Numbered from the stretch's first letter, positions 15,868 through 24,593 are shown. The stretch is 38,670 bases of DNA from Romeriopsis navalis LEGE 11480 (GCF_015207035.1 NZ_JADEXQ010000061.1:1-38670); one strand, 5' to 3'. Notes: generated by a model not told the origin, from the letters alone. Program-made: numbers and translations.

Positions 15868-15900
15868 AAAAAGCACTTTCACCCTGCAGGGTGAAAGTGC
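15868..15900 (-). terminator. Rho-independent terminator, perfect 28-bp palindrome
   Basis: GCACTTTCACCCTG and CAGGGTGAAAGTGC form a perfect palindrome at 15873-15900. On the minus strand it is followed by a run of five T, as expected at the end of the lipoprotein transcript. It also lies 43 bases after the dehydrogenase stop, so it may work in both directions. Confidence 0.75.
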
Positions 15901-15999
15901 CGTACTGCTCCTTATCAAACTGACATTAGCTGGACTCTAAATCCAGTAGCGTTTTTGCTGCAACTCTCTTCGGGAAAAAAGCTCCAAAAGATGCGATCG

Positions 16000-16419
16000 C
16001 TATTCGTTATTTGCCTTAGCTTCCTGCTTCATATCCTTACCGGCTTCTTTCATATCTTTGCCAGCTCCTTGAATGGCTGCCCCTGTGCCCTTAATTACTT
16101 CCCCCGTGCCTTTCTTCACAACGTCACCAGCTTCCTGGATTGCTTCGCCGGTCTCTTGAATTGCTTCCTTTGTTTCTTCACGGACTTCCGCTGTCTGTTT
16201 TTTCACGGTGTCAGCGGCATTTTCAGCCGCCTGATTCACCTGTGCCGCATTCTGTTTTGTGTCTTTTTGCACGGCTTTGCCGGTTTCCTTGAAGGCATCA
16301 CCGGTTTCGCTAATGGCTTCGCTACCCTCCTGTCTGACTGCTTCTCCCGTATTGCTACATGCTGTGATGGAAGTTGCAATCGCTAATGTTGTGGCGAATA
16401 AGACTAATTTCGTTTTCAT
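16000..16419 (-). CDS. Small repetitive lipoprotein, LEA-like
   Basis: A 139-residue exported lipoprotein. The signal peptide MKTKLVLFATTLAIATSITA is followed by the lipobox cysteine Cys21. The mature part is a continuous amphipathic helix made of degenerate 11-residue units of the form 'ETGxAxxExGK' (AISETGDAFKETGKAVQKD, AIQETGEAIQEAGDVVKKG). It is rich in Ala, Glu, Lys, Thr and Gly with no aromatic residue after the signal. Such composition is shared by LEA-like and CsbD-like stress proteins. I infer an envelope-stabilising role, not an enzymatic one. It is read toward the terminator at 15868-15900 and its own promoter must lie in the 240 bases upstream. Confidence 0.8.
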   Translation of the reverse strand: MKTKLVLFATTLAIATSITACSNTGEAVRQEGSEAISETGDAFKETGKAVQKDTKQNAAQVNQAAENAADTVKKQTAEVREETKEAIQETGEAIQEAGDVVKKGTGEVIKGTGAAIQGAGKDMKEAGKDMKQEAKANNE

Positions 16420-16659
16420 ACTTTAAAATCCTGGAACTAATCAGTTTCCTATGTCTTTCATGTAATCTAAATCGCCACGAATTAAATTGCTTCTGCACAA
16501 ATGGTGAAAAATATCTGTAATCACGATTAGCACTTTAAAAAGTACTAGCCAATAGACATATAAGCATTCCAGACTACGTTTATGCTGTATGCCAAAAGTA
16601 GTATTAACGGTAAATCCTAAAGATAGATCTATCCTCCATTAACTATGCGTTGCGCCGGT

Positions 16660-17472
16660 TTAAGATATCAATCCAGCTCGGAGCGCTCGTACTGCCGCTT
16701 GGGTTCGATCGTGCGCACAAAGTTTCACCAAAATATTTCGTACATGGGTTTTGACTGTGCCAGGTGTGACGTTGAGTTGCTGTGCAATTCCGTTATTGGT
16801 GCAGCCACAAACAATCAGTTCTAGTACTTCCATCTCACGCTCTGTTAAAGGATAAGAGTCAATCACCTCTTGATACTCTGGCTTCAATGCTTTGATTGCG
16901 ATCGTTGTTGACATCTCTATTTCTGTCATCAGCTCAGCCGGTAACACAGAATTATTCAATGCGTCTACAGAATCATGCGTGTCCATATTTATTTTCGGAG
17001 CACGCGATCGCTGACTGGCTTTGCGCGTTTCTTGCAGGACCAATCGAGCAATTTTTGGGTCAATCCAGGAGCTACCCTCATGGGTAATTCGGATTGCTTC
17101 AATCAACTGGCTGAGACTCGTATCCTTTAATGTGTAAGAATCGGCACCTGCTGCAAATGCTGCCATGACAGAGCTTGCATGATTATGCGTCGTCAGGATT
17201 AAGAAACTTCCCTGTATGTCGCTGGCGGACTTGCCTAGGCGAAGTTGCTCATGGCGATATACCCGGATCAATTCGATTCCATCATAATCGGGTAAATCAA
17301 TATCCAGAATTGTGACATCAGGTTGATGTAATAAAAGCTGCTCTAATGCCTGTTCAGCGGTGGCTGCCTCACCTACTACCTCGAAGCCTTCAACTCGTTG
17401 CAAGGCCGCACTGAGACCCACGCGACTAAGATTATGCTGCTCAACAATTAAAATTTTGACGTGCTCTGACAT
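16660..17472 (-). CDS. NarL/FixJ-type response regulator
   Basis: A 270-residue two-component regulator. The receiver domain starts MSEHVKILIVEQHNLSRVGL. The phospho-acceptor aspartate is in VTILDIDLPDYDG, and the conserved Thr and Lys are in LILTTHNH and YTLKDTS. One of the usual acidic residues near the start is replaced (VEQH). The C-terminal LuxR helix-turn-helix is LTEREMEVLELIVCGCTNNG, then LNVTPGTVKTHVRNILVKLC. The linker of about 70 residues is long. The start at 17472 is preceded by GGAG, and an upstream in-frame codon would add 24 unlikely residues. It lies near two histidine kinases, and the likely partner is the GAF kinase at 18292-20301. Confidence 0.92.
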   Translation of the reverse strand: MSEHVKILIVEQHNLSRVGLSAALQRVEGFEVVGEAATAEQALEQLLLHQPDVTILDIDLPDYDGIELIRVYRHEQLRLGKSASDIQGSFLILTTHNHASSVMAAFAAGADSYTLKDTSLSQLIEAIRITHEGSSWIDPKIARLVLQETRKASQRSRAPKINMDTHDSVDALNNSVLPAELMTEIEMSTTIAIKALKPEYQEVIDSYPLTEREMEVLELIVCGCTNNGIAQQLNVTPGTVKTHVRNILVKLCAHDRTQAAVRALRAGLIS

Positions 17473-17810
17473 CCTACTCCACCTTGAAGCTCGACCAGCG
17501 ATAATCACGCACTTCGGTAATATCGATCCCGAACGTGTGAGCAATTAAAATTCCAACGCCAGAAACCGTGATTGATCAGCGATTTCTCTAACATTGAAAC
17601 AGCACTGGTCTAATACTTCTCCGGAGATACGGGAGCGATACTAGAGCATTGCAACAACAGAATTTTGAGCCATTAGCTGCTGAGTCCTAAAGCAGTGATG
17701 AACTGCAACTCAAGCAATATCAGCAAGTAAGGGCGGTTATATATTGATATAGAGCATGTACAAATTTTGCAGAAATTCTTTACAAAAATGCGTGCTTCTA
17801 CAATATAGCA

Positions 17811-18224
17811 TCAACGATTTGTTTCAGGTGGGTGGGTTACCGTGAGGTCGGCAATCGTCTTGAGCAAATCACCATAGTCAACGAGTGGCTTTGTAAACAG
17901 TGCATCAGCTTGGGCCACTTGCAGAAGATGATTTTGCTCTGAACGCATCGCATAGGCGGTTAATACAATAATCGGAATTTTCTGGGTTAATGGCTGAGAT
18001 TTTAGATATTTCGATAAATCTGACCCAGTTACTTCTTCCCCTTGCCAAATGGCTCCAGGCAAGTTGACATCCATAATGATTAGATCAATTGCACCGCTGC
18101 TACAGACCTCAAAAATATATTCCGGATCCATAGAGACTTGTACTTGATGCTGCCCTTGGCGCTCGATAATCCTGGCTGTGCCTTTAGCCAACAATGCATC
18201 ATCTTCAACTAACAGAATATTCAC
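17811..18224 (-). CDS. Receiver-only response regulator (CheY-like)
   Basis: A 137-residue single receiver domain: NILLVEDDALLAKGTARIIE with the acidic pair, phospho-acceptor aspartate in LIIMDVNLPG, the conserved Thr in IIVLTAY, and Lys in LFTKPL. It has an insertion (AIWQGEEVTGSD) after the active aspartate. No output domain is present, so it probably relays phosphate or acts by protein contact. I prefer the GTG at 18224, with GGAAGG upstream, over an ATG at 18269. It lies about 70 bases after the GAF kinase on the same strand, which suggests co-transcription and a cognate pair. Confidence 0.85.
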   Translation of the reverse strand: MNILLVEDDALLAKGTARIIERQGQHQVQVSMDPEYIFEVCSSGAIDLIIMDVNLPGAIWQGEEVTGSDLSKYLKSQPLTQKIPIIVLTAYAMRSEQNHLLQVAQADALFTKPLVDYGDLLKTIADLTVTHPPETNR

Positions 18225-18291
18225 AACAAGCGATTTCCTTCCCGACTGACTCCGATACCCACAAAGCATTCACTAGCAGTGAATACCGCTA

Positions 18292-20301
18292 CTAGTTTAA
18301 CTGACGATCGGGCAACGTAAATTGCGCCACTGTACCGTGACCTTCACCTGCACTGGATAAGGTAATTTGGCCTCCCAGACAATCGATCAATTTTTTGCAA
18401 ATCGTTAACCCGAGGCCAGTGCCGCCATAGGAGCGCCGAATTGAACCATCGGCCTGAACAAATGCTTCAAATAAGTCATCGAGATTCTTTGGATCAATTC
18501 CAATGCCGGTATCCGTGATTGTAAAAATAATGACTGGCTGATCGACCTGTACATCGCGCACTACATCAAGGTGGATGCTGCCCGTGCGGGTGAACTTAAA
18601 AGCATTTCCAACTAGGTTAGTCAGGATCTGTCGAAGGCGCATTTGATCGGTGGTGATTTCCTCAACCGCCGATGTCATTTGAAACTGAATGCGTTCGTCT
18701 TTAATGCTGGGCTTAAATAGTATTTCCTGCTCCCGCAGCAACGGTTGTAGCGCGAATGTTTCATACTCAATAGAGAGTTTACCGGCCTCAACTTTTGCAA
18801 TGTCAAGTACATCATTGATGATCGCAAGCAAATTTTTGGCTGATTGATGCGCCGCTTGAACATATTCATGTCGTTCTTCTTCATTATCGTACAGCTCATC
18901 ATTGAGCAATTTGAGATAATTGAGTGTTGCTGCGAGCGGCGTTCGCAATTCATGGCTGGTTGATGATAGAAAGTCTGACTTTAACCGACTTGCTGTTTCC
19001 GCCGCGTTACGTGCTAAGTCAAGTTCGCGGTTGCGCAATTCAACTAGTAAGCGCTGTTGATGCTCTTTGCGATAGAGTCGTTCCTGTATAATTACGATCG
19101 ATAGCTGGCTCGCTAGATCTTCAATCAGTTCGATCGATTCAGTTTCCCAGACATGGGGTTGTGCTTGTTTAATTTCTTGCCATTCTTCAAAGGACTGACG
19201 TGGCCGATCCTGGCGCGCATCAGTATTCATGCCACCCGCCCAAAGTTTCTTGGTATCGATTTCCGATCGAAAGAGACTCAAATATCCGAGCGATTCTTGA
19301 CCATAACGCAATGGCACAAACATTAGGCTGCGTAGCTGTGATTCAAGAAAGGCCGGAATATAAGGGAAAATTTGGGCATTATCCTGAATATTCGAAATAG
19401 TTTGGATCGCTTCATCTGCCATCAAGCGACTAGCCAGCGATTGCCACTGCGCCTGTCCCAGCTGGGGCTGTTTCCCATAACGCAGTAAATAGTCTTCTTG
19501 CTCCAGCGGTGCAGCCAAATGCAGATAGCCACCACTCGCATCCATAATTTGGGCGATCGCGTCCAGCATCGTTTGCAACATCTCTGCGCGCGGGATTGGC
19601 GCATGGAGTAGATTGGTAATTCGGTTAACGAGGGTTTGTTGCTCGGCTTGACGACGTAACTGCTGCAAGAGTGAAGCCTGGGTAATTGCGATTCCGACTT
19701 GGTCGGCAATGATCTGCATAATTTGCACATTATGCGGAGAGAGCTTTCGGGGTTGACTGTGATGGGAGATGAGCAATCCCCACAGATCATTTTGCTGGAG
19801 AATTGGTACGACGATCGTTGATTGCACACCCATCAACGATAAATATTCCACATGGCAAGGATCGACGGCGCGCGAAAGCAAACCTTGCAGTGGCGTTTCT
19901 TGCACCGCCTCTACCGTTAAATCGTCATCACTTGTTGATAATCGATCGGGCTCACTCAGATAGATCCGCTGTTCTGCTAAATTGATAATTGTCCGAACCT
20001 TCGCTTTACAAAATAGCGCACGGGCTTGGGGCGGGATATCACCAGCGGGGAAATGCAGACCGTTGAGACTGGGTAGACGATCATCGGCAATCGCTTCGGC
20101 AATGACCTGCCCATTGCCATCTCGATCAAAGCGATAGATCTTGACGCGATCGGTCTGGAGGAAGTGTTGCACTTCTTGAACCGTCGTATTGAGGATTTCC
20201 TGGAGTTCTAACGACTGCCTAATCTGGCTAGTAATTCGATTCAGGATACTCCACTGTCTGCTATTCAGCTCATCCACAGGCGGGTGGGGGGCTTGTTCCA
20301 T
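18292..20301 (-). CDS. GAF-GAF histidine kinase, first GAF cyanobacteriochrome-like
   Basis: A 669-residue sensor kinase without membrane helices. GAF1 (about 30-210) has FPAGDIPPQARALF at 84-97 and DPCHVEYLSLMGV at 147-159. Cys149-His150 match the canonical bilin-attaching Cys-His of phytochromes and cyanobacteriochromes. No PHY domain follows, which favours a cyanobacteriochrome-type photoreceptor. GAF2 covers about 225-405 and lacks such a site. HisKA has His450 in SSTSHELRTPLAA. The ATPase domain shows NLVGNAFKF, DTGIGI and GGTGLGL. The expected role is a light-controlled kinase for the receiver proteins downstream. Whether it binds a bilin, and at which colour, cannot be read here. Confidence 0.9.
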   Translation of the reverse strand: MEQAPHPPVDELNSRQWSILNRITSQIRQSLELQEILNTTVQEVQHFLQTDRVKIYRFDRDGNGQVIAEAIADDRLPSLNGLHFPAGDIPPQARALFCKAKVRTIINLAEQRIYLSEPDRLSTSDDDLTVEAVQETPLQGLLSRAVDPCHVEYLSLMGVQSTIVVPILQQNDLWGLLISHHSQPRKLSPHNVQIMQIIADQVGIAITQASLLQQLRRQAEQQTLVNRITNLLHAPIPRAEMLQTMLDAIAQIMDASGGYLHLAAPLEQEDYLLRYGKQPQLGQAQWQSLASRLMADEAIQTISNIQDNAQIFPYIPAFLESQLRSLMFVPLRYGQESLGYLSLFRSEIDTKKLWAGGMNTDARQDRPRQSFEEWQEIKQAQPHVWETESIELIEDLASQLSIVIIQERLYRKEHQQRLLVELRNRELDLARNAAETASRLKSDFLSSTSHELRTPLAATLNYLKLLNDELYDNEEERHEYVQAAHQSAKNLLAIINDVLDIAKVEAGKLSIEYETFALQPLLREQEILFKPSIKDERIQFQMTSAVEEITTDQMRLRQILTNLVGNAFKFTRTGSIHLDVVRDVQVDQPVIIFTITDTGIGIDPKNLDDLFEAFVQADGSIRRSYGGTGLGLTICKKLIDCLGGQITLSSAGEGHGTVAQFTLPDRQLN

Positions 20302-20677
20302 GGGACAATTGGAAAGTAATTGATGTAGACCTAATTGCTACAAGCTGGAATTTGTGCTATTTAAAATTTCAGCTAATCGTAACAATGATGCGATACTTTA
20401 GTTAAGCATGGCAACTAAGTTAGTTGGAATGTGATTTCACAGGAACAGGATTAACTGGTTGACGCAAAGCCAAGCTGCCTGCGCAGGCTGAAATTGTTAG
20501 CTCAGCGAAGCGGCCCTTGCAAACCCACTTCTGACTGTACGCTTCTGAACGCTCATCAACAATCGCCAAACCGCTCAAAATCGTCGAACCGCATGTCCGT
20601 TCAGTCGTCACATGCACGATTGTCGGTGTATTTGAGCTAGTTGTATCAGTCACCACTTGTGTCAACAAAAATAATCT
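20302..20677. other. Spacer between two divergent kinase genes
   Basis: About 375 bases separate the divergent histidine kinases, so both promoters must lie here. It contains one weak minus-strand reading frame (20420-20668), described separately. No terminator or clear operator was seen. Confidence 0.4.
20420..20668 (-). CDS. Uncertain small protein between divergent kinases
   Basis: An open frame of up to 82 residues with a TTG start, containing VDERSEAYSQKWVCKGRFAE and LTISACAGSLALRQPVNPVP. The composition looks protein-like, with a balanced residue mix and an ordered-looking centre. I recognise no family, there is no good ribosome binding site, and no ATG is available. It could be a degraded gene or a real short protein using TTG or the nearby GTG. 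Confidence 0.3.
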   Translation of the reverse strand: MLTQVVTDTTSSNTPTIVHVTTERTCGSTILSGLAIVDERSEAYSQKWVCKGRFAELTISACAGSLALRQPVNPVPVKSHSN

Positions 20678-22720
20678 ATGAGTCGCCTATTAGATCAATA
20701 TGAGCAGATTTTGCTTGATTCGATTATTGATTTGGTTATTGTGCAGTCAGCAGACGGTATCTGTGAATATGCTTCTCCATCCGCTCAGGCACTACTAGGA
20801 ATAGATGCGAATACCTTGATTGGTCAGCGGTTTGAGGATTTAATGCATCCAGATGATGCAATGGCGCTGCAGCGGCTTCGTGTGGCAATCGGCGAATTTC
20901 CTGATCAGTTTTCTCATCGTCATCGACTCCGGCACCAACATGACGGCTATCTTTGGGTGGAGACGGTTAGTCAAAAGCGATATACCGAAACTGATGATTG
21001 CCATGATGGCAAACCAAAAATTGTTACGATCTCCCGCGACATTACCGCTCGGAAACAGATCGAAGATGAAGTAACACAGCTAAATCAGGATCTAGAGCAA
21101 CGGATTGAACGACGGACCGAGGCATTGGCAAACAGCGTCGAACAGCAAAAGAACCTGCTCAAAAGTGAGTCACAAGCCCGTCAAATTGCGGAAACTGCTC
21201 AGTCAGATCTCAAAATTTACCAGGATATTGTTGAAAATATTCAGACGGGCCTAATGGTCTGGCGCTGGCACGATCCTGAAGATATAGAGAGCTTTCGATT
21301 AGTTGCAGCCAATCCGCGGAGTAGCACATTGCTGCGGCGGGATATGCAATTGATGATTGGTAAAACTCTCACTGAAGGTTTTCCAGAACGTGCGAGAAAT
21401 ACTGAGCGATCGCTACATGCAATTTATGTCCGCGTGATTCAAACCCAACAAGCCGAAACCTTTGAGGAAGTTTGTCCGGCGAATGCCAGTCGAGATGAGC
21501 AAATTTATACACTCAAGGTGTTTCCTCTGCCCGATCGTTGTGTCGGGGTTGGATTGGATAATGTGACGCAGCCGCGCTACGCTGAGAAGGCCTTAGCGCT
21601 CAGTCAACAGCGTTATGCGACAGTCGTCAACAATGTGCAAGAAGTCATTTTTCAGCTTGATTGCCAAGGTCGTTGGCTGTTGCTTAATCAAGCCTGGGAG
21701 AACCTCACAGGACTCGCGATCGTGGATTGTCTCGGGCGACATTACGCGGATATGGATTGGCAGCATGATGTTGACGTGGAGCATGTTTTCCAACAACTGA
21801 TTACTGGCAAAATCGAATCTTACAGCTACGAAGCCAAGTTGATGAACCATGATGGTGACCTGCGAATTGTTCAAATCGATTTGATTCAAGGGCCGATCGA
21901 CGATACTGAGGTTAGCGTCCTTGGCACAATCAATGATGTAACGGAACGTCAGGCCGCAGCGATGCGTTTGCAAGCAAGGGCCGATGAGTTATCGGCGAGT
22001 AACGCGGCATTGCTGGCGACAACGATTCAGCTCCAGCACCGCAATGCCGAATTAGACCAATTTGCCTATGTGGCATCGCATGACCTAAAAGCCCCGCTAC
22101 GTGCGATCTCGAATTTATCCAGTTGGCTAGAAGAAGATCTCGCTGACAGCCTGACTCCGGATACTCAGACCCAGATGTCTCTCTTACGTCATCGTGTCAA
22201 ACGTATGGACAATCTGATTGATGGACTTTTGCTATATTCTCGCGTGGGTCATTCTAAAGGTGATCTTAAACGCATTGATCTACGACAGCTTTTGGAAGAA
22301 ACGCTACAGCTAATGGTAGTTCCGGACGGGGTGGCAGTGCAAATCAGCGCACATTTACCCGTTATCCAGGGATATGAGCTGCCACTCCAGCAAATTTTCA
22401 TGAATTTGCTGAGCAATGCTCTAAAGCACGGTTTGCCAGCTAGAGACGGTAGAATTACTGTTTCGTCGATTGAGCAAGGTGATTACTATGCCATTTCAAT
22501 CAAGGATAACGGCCCTGGGATTGAGCCACAATATCACGATCGAATTTTCCAAATTTTCCAGACATTAGAGGCACGCGATCAGTCTGAGAATACTGGAATT
22601 GGCCTCGCGATCGTCAAAAAATTAGTGGAAGCTGAAGGGGGCAAAATCAGCATTAATTCAGTTAAAGACCAGGGCACACAATTCACGTTTACTTGGCCAA
22701 AGCATATCGTCGAATCCTAA
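20678..22720 (+). CDS. Multi-PAS sensor histidine kinase
   Basis: A 680-residue cytosolic kinase. PAS1 is at about residues 8-130 (DSIIDLVIVQSADGICEYAS ... ISRDITARKQIE). A coiled coil follows (EVTQLNQDLEQRIERRTEAL), then PAS2 at about 185-300 and PAS3 at about 310-430 (GRWLLLNQAWENLTGL ... VLGTINDVTERQ). HisKA has His468 in YVASHDLKAPLRA, the type found in phytochrome-like cyanobacterial kinases. The ATPase domain has NLLSNALKHG, KDNGPGIEP and NTGIGLAIVKK. No transmembrane helix is seen. The receiver gene at 23055 lies downstream in the same direction and is a plausible partner. The PAS ligand is unknown. Confidence 0.93.
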   Translation: MSRLLDQYEQILLDSIIDLVIVQSADGICEYASPSAQALLGIDANTLIGQRFEDLMHPDDAMALQRLRVAIGEFPDQFSHRHRLRHQHDGYLWVETVSQKRYTETDDCHDGKPKIVTISRDITARKQIEDEVTQLNQDLEQRIERRTEALANSVEQQKNLLKSESQARQIAETAQSDLKIYQDIVENIQTGLMVWRWHDPEDIESFRLVAANPRSSTLLRRDMQLMIGKTLTEGFPERARNTERSLHAIYVRVIQTQQAETFEEVCPANASRDEQIYTLKVFPLPDRCVGVGLDNVTQPRYAEKALALSQQRYATVVNNVQEVIFQLDCQGRWLLLNQAWENLTGLAIVDCLGRHYADMDWQHDVDVEHVFQQLITGKIESYSYEAKLMNHDGDLRIVQIDLIQGPIDDTEVSVLGTINDVTERQAAAMRLQARADELSASNAALLATTIQLQHRNAELDQFAYVASHDLKAPLRAISNLSSWLEEDLADSLTPDTQTQMSLLRHRVKRMDNLIDGLLLYSRVGHSKGDLKRIDLRQLLEETLQLMVVPDGVAVQISAHLPVIQGYELPLQQIFMNLLSNALKHGLPARDGRITVSSIEQGDYYAISIKDNGPGIEPQYHDRIFQIFQTLEARDQSENTGIGLAIVKKLVEAEGGKISINSVKDQGTQFTFTWPKHIVES

Positions 22721-23054
22721 ATCTACGCCAAAAGGTAGAGAGAAAATTGAATTAATTATGCATATCGCCTGTTTGCCATCGGGTCACGGCGGTCTGATAG
22801 ATTGGGCTGCTAAACGCTATAAAGCCTGAATGACCGAGATTTGGGGAAGTTTGAGATGCCTTTCTGCTAGAAATTATCGCCGGGTCAATCGGGTATTGGG
22901 TAGTCACGATCAAGAGATCTATCCAATGGGCGACAGAGAAATTGCTCTACAGCCAGCATGATGTAGCAGCGGTATTCTTCCCCCTAGCTTAAATCGGTTA
23001 TCTGAAATAGTGCATGCAGCTTGAATTCTTAATTATCCTAAGGGGTAAAAGTCG
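22721..23054. other. Intergenic region with no recognised gene
   Basis: A stretch of 334 bases. Short frames exist (for example one beginning ATGCATATCGCCTGTTTGCC, 23 residues) but none resembles a protein I know. It may contain a decayed gene, since base composition here is not especially AT-rich. The Rcp-like regulator has AAGGGG 10-15 bases upstream of its ATG. Confidence 0.4.
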
Positions 23055-23483
23055 ATGAAAAGTCAGCTAGTCAATATCTTGCTAATTGAAGATGATACTG
23101 TTGATAGCATGGATGTTCAGCGGGCGTTCAAACGATCTCAAACTATGAATCCGCTATTTGTCGCTAAAAATACGACTTCAGCTCTAGCTATTTTGCGTGG
23201 CGAAGATTCAGCACAAGTAATGCCAAATCAGCGCAAGCTGATTATTCTTGATATACATTTATCCGGTAAGAGTAGTTGGGATTTTCTAGAGACTGTTGCT
23301 CAAGATCTAGAGCTGAAAAAAATCCCAATTATTGTCTTAGCAGCGGATTCGCAAGTCCAAGCAAAATTAGAGGCTAAAGGCTATCATGCCACTGGTTACT
23401 TACAGAAGCCGATAAAATTTGAAGATTTAATTGAAATAATGACTAAAATCAATCAATATTGGGGTATTTGCCTCATTCCGTGA
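23055..23483 (+). CDS. Rcp-like receiver-only response regulator
   Basis: A 142-residue CheY-like protein of the phytochrome-partner (Rcp) type: VNILLIEDDTVDSMDVQRAF, phospho-acceptor aspartate in LIILDIHLSGKSSWDFLE, and Lys in LQKPIKF. The position usually occupied by Thr or Ser after the fourth strand is alanine (IIVLAADS), which often weakens phosphorylation-coupled switching. It lies 334 bases after the multi-PAS kinase, same strand. It could be its cognate receiver, but the altered switch residue leaves room for a non-canonical regulator. Confidence 0.85.
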   Translation: MKSQLVNILLIEDDTVDSMDVQRAFKRSQTMNPLFVAKNTTSALAILRGEDSAQVMPNQRKLIILDIHLSGKSSWDFLETVAQDLELKKIPIIVLAADSQVQAKLEAKGYHATGYLQKPIKFEDLIEIMTKINQYWGICLIP

Positions 23484-23654
23484 CTTTAATTTCTTCGAAA
23501 TGGACGGCATCTATCGATTTGTATAGATAGAGCTAAAACTTAAACTGTCTGGCAATATTACTTTAGATAGAATGCAAAATCAAACAAAAATTTTACATTA
23601 TAGATACTGTTAATGATGCGATGAAAGCATCAAATTGGAAATAGGAGATAACTT

Positions 23655-23837
23655 ATGAGTATCGAAGAAAAAGCAAAAGCTACAGCAAAAAATATTGAGG
23701 GTAAGGCCCAAGAAGCAGTTGGTCAGGTTACTGGTGATAAGCAGGACCAAGCAGAAGGAAAAGCGAAGCAGGCAGAAGCCTCTACTCGCCACGCTGTCGA
23801 AAATGCGAAGGACGCTGTGAAGGATGAGATCGACTAG
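23655..23837 (+). CDS. CsbD-family stress protein
   Basis: A 60-residue hydrophilic protein, MSIEEKAKATAKNIEGKAQE and on to AVGQVTGDKQDQAEGKAKQA. This is the CsbD pattern (small, Ala/Lys/Glu/Gln-rich, 'GKxxExxGxxTGDxxxxxEGK'). CsbD-like proteins are induced by general stress in many bacteria, with an unknown molecular role. A good AGGAG lies 9-13 bases upstream. It opens a run of small general-stress genes extending to 34682. Confidence 0.92.
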   Translation: MSIEEKAKATAKNIEGKAQEAVGQVTGDKQDQAEGKAKQAEASTRHAVENAKDAVKDEID

Positions 23838-23855
23838 TTATAGTTGATCGCTGTT

Positions 23856-23924
23856 GCATGGCTCATAACTCTTGACTCAAGGACAGCTGCGTTATCAAAG
23901 CTGCAAGATCGTTATGAGCCATGC
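23856..23924. repeat. 14-bp perfect inverted repeat after csbD-like gene
   Basis: GCATGGCTCATAAC at 23856-23869 and GTTATGAGCCATGC at 23911-23924 are exact reverse complements, 41 bases apart. The inner part can form a further small stem (CAGCTGC / AGCTGCA region). There is no T-run after it, so it is not a simple terminator; a structured RNA or a miniature element end is possible. Confidence 0.6.
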
Positions 23925-23960
23925 TAGCTTGCTCAATGCGTAAAACCGTCAGAGCTTTTA

Positions 23961-23998
23961 TACCCGTAGGATATTGTATGCCCTGCGGGTAATTTTTG
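23961..23998 (+). terminator. Rho-independent terminator downstream of csbD-like gene
   Basis: TACCCGTAGG at 23961-23970 pairs with CCTGCGGGTA at 23982-23991 (one G-T pair), followed by ATTTTTGTT. It lies 124 bases after the csbD-like stop. Confidence 0.65.
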
Positions 23999-24208
23999 TT
24001 GACTGAAAAACAGCTCCAAGAAAACGCTACTTCTCTTACCCATTGCCTGATTGCTGGAATGCAAAGCAATATTATCGTTCAGAGCCTCTATCCCTTTAGA
24101 GCTATGGCACCCCATATTCAAATTCACTCTAAAAGCACAATACGACTCCCAAGTATATTGCTAGATTACTTTTATATTCATTTAATACTTAGTAGGGAGC
24201 GACAAAAT

Positions 24209-24478
24209 ATGGGTATCATTGCTTGGATTGTTTTAGGACTGCTAGCAGGTGCAATTGCGAAGGCAATCTATCCTGGGCGTCAAGGCGGTGGCATTATTGC
24301 CACAATGGTTCTGGGTGTTGTTGGTGCATTCCTTGGTGGCTCGCTTCATTCATTCCTATCAACGGGGTCTTTACAATTAGTGGGAGCAAGCCTGAGTATC
24401 CCCGGTGTTTTTGTTGCGGTACTTGGCGCAATTATCGCCATCTTTATCTGGCAAGCCGTAAACCGCCGTTCTGCTTAA
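24209..24478 (+). CDS. GlsB/YeaQ/YmgE-family membrane stress protein
   Basis: An 89-residue hydrophobic protein starting MGIIAWIVLGLLAGAIAKAI, then YPGRQGGGIIATMVLGVVGA and a C-terminal membrane helix. The glycine-zipper pattern over three helices and the 'GxGGGIIxTxxLGxxGAxxGG' block are the transglycosylase-associated (GlsB/YeaQ) family, which occurs with stress genes in many bacteria. It is probably in the cytoplasmic membrane. The ATG at 24209 has AGGGAG 10-15 bases upstream. A longer in-frame start at 23996 would lie inside the terminator tail and is rejected. It follows a DNA gap of about 370 bases after the csbD-like gene. Confidence 0.92.
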   Translation: MGIIAWIVLGLLAGAIAKAIYPGRQGGGIIATMVLGVVGAFLGGSLHSFLSTGSLQLVGASLSIPGVFVAVLGAIIAIFIWQAVNRRSA

Positions 24479-24593
24479 CCCGCATAGATTGAGCCATTTA
24501 TGGAAATGGCAACTTGTACAAGCATAATAGCTGGCTACTCAGTAATGTGACTAGCCAATTATTATCGTTGTTTAATTTAAGGTACTGTTGACA

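Noticed and set aside
15955-16386. Plus-strand open frame of 143 codons
   Set aside because: It is the antisense shadow of the lipoprotein gene; its Cys/Phe/Leu-rich repeats follow from the complement of Glu/Thr/Gly/Lys codons.
18225-18269. ATG start 15 residues upstream for the receiver-only regulator
   Set aside because: No ribosome binding site there and the extra residues are basic and unlike receiver N-termini; GTG 18224 preferred, not certain.
23996-24208. Longer N-terminus for the GlsB/YeaQ-like protein
   Set aside because: The start would lie in the terminator tail and the added residues are not family-like. ATG 24209 has AGGGAG.
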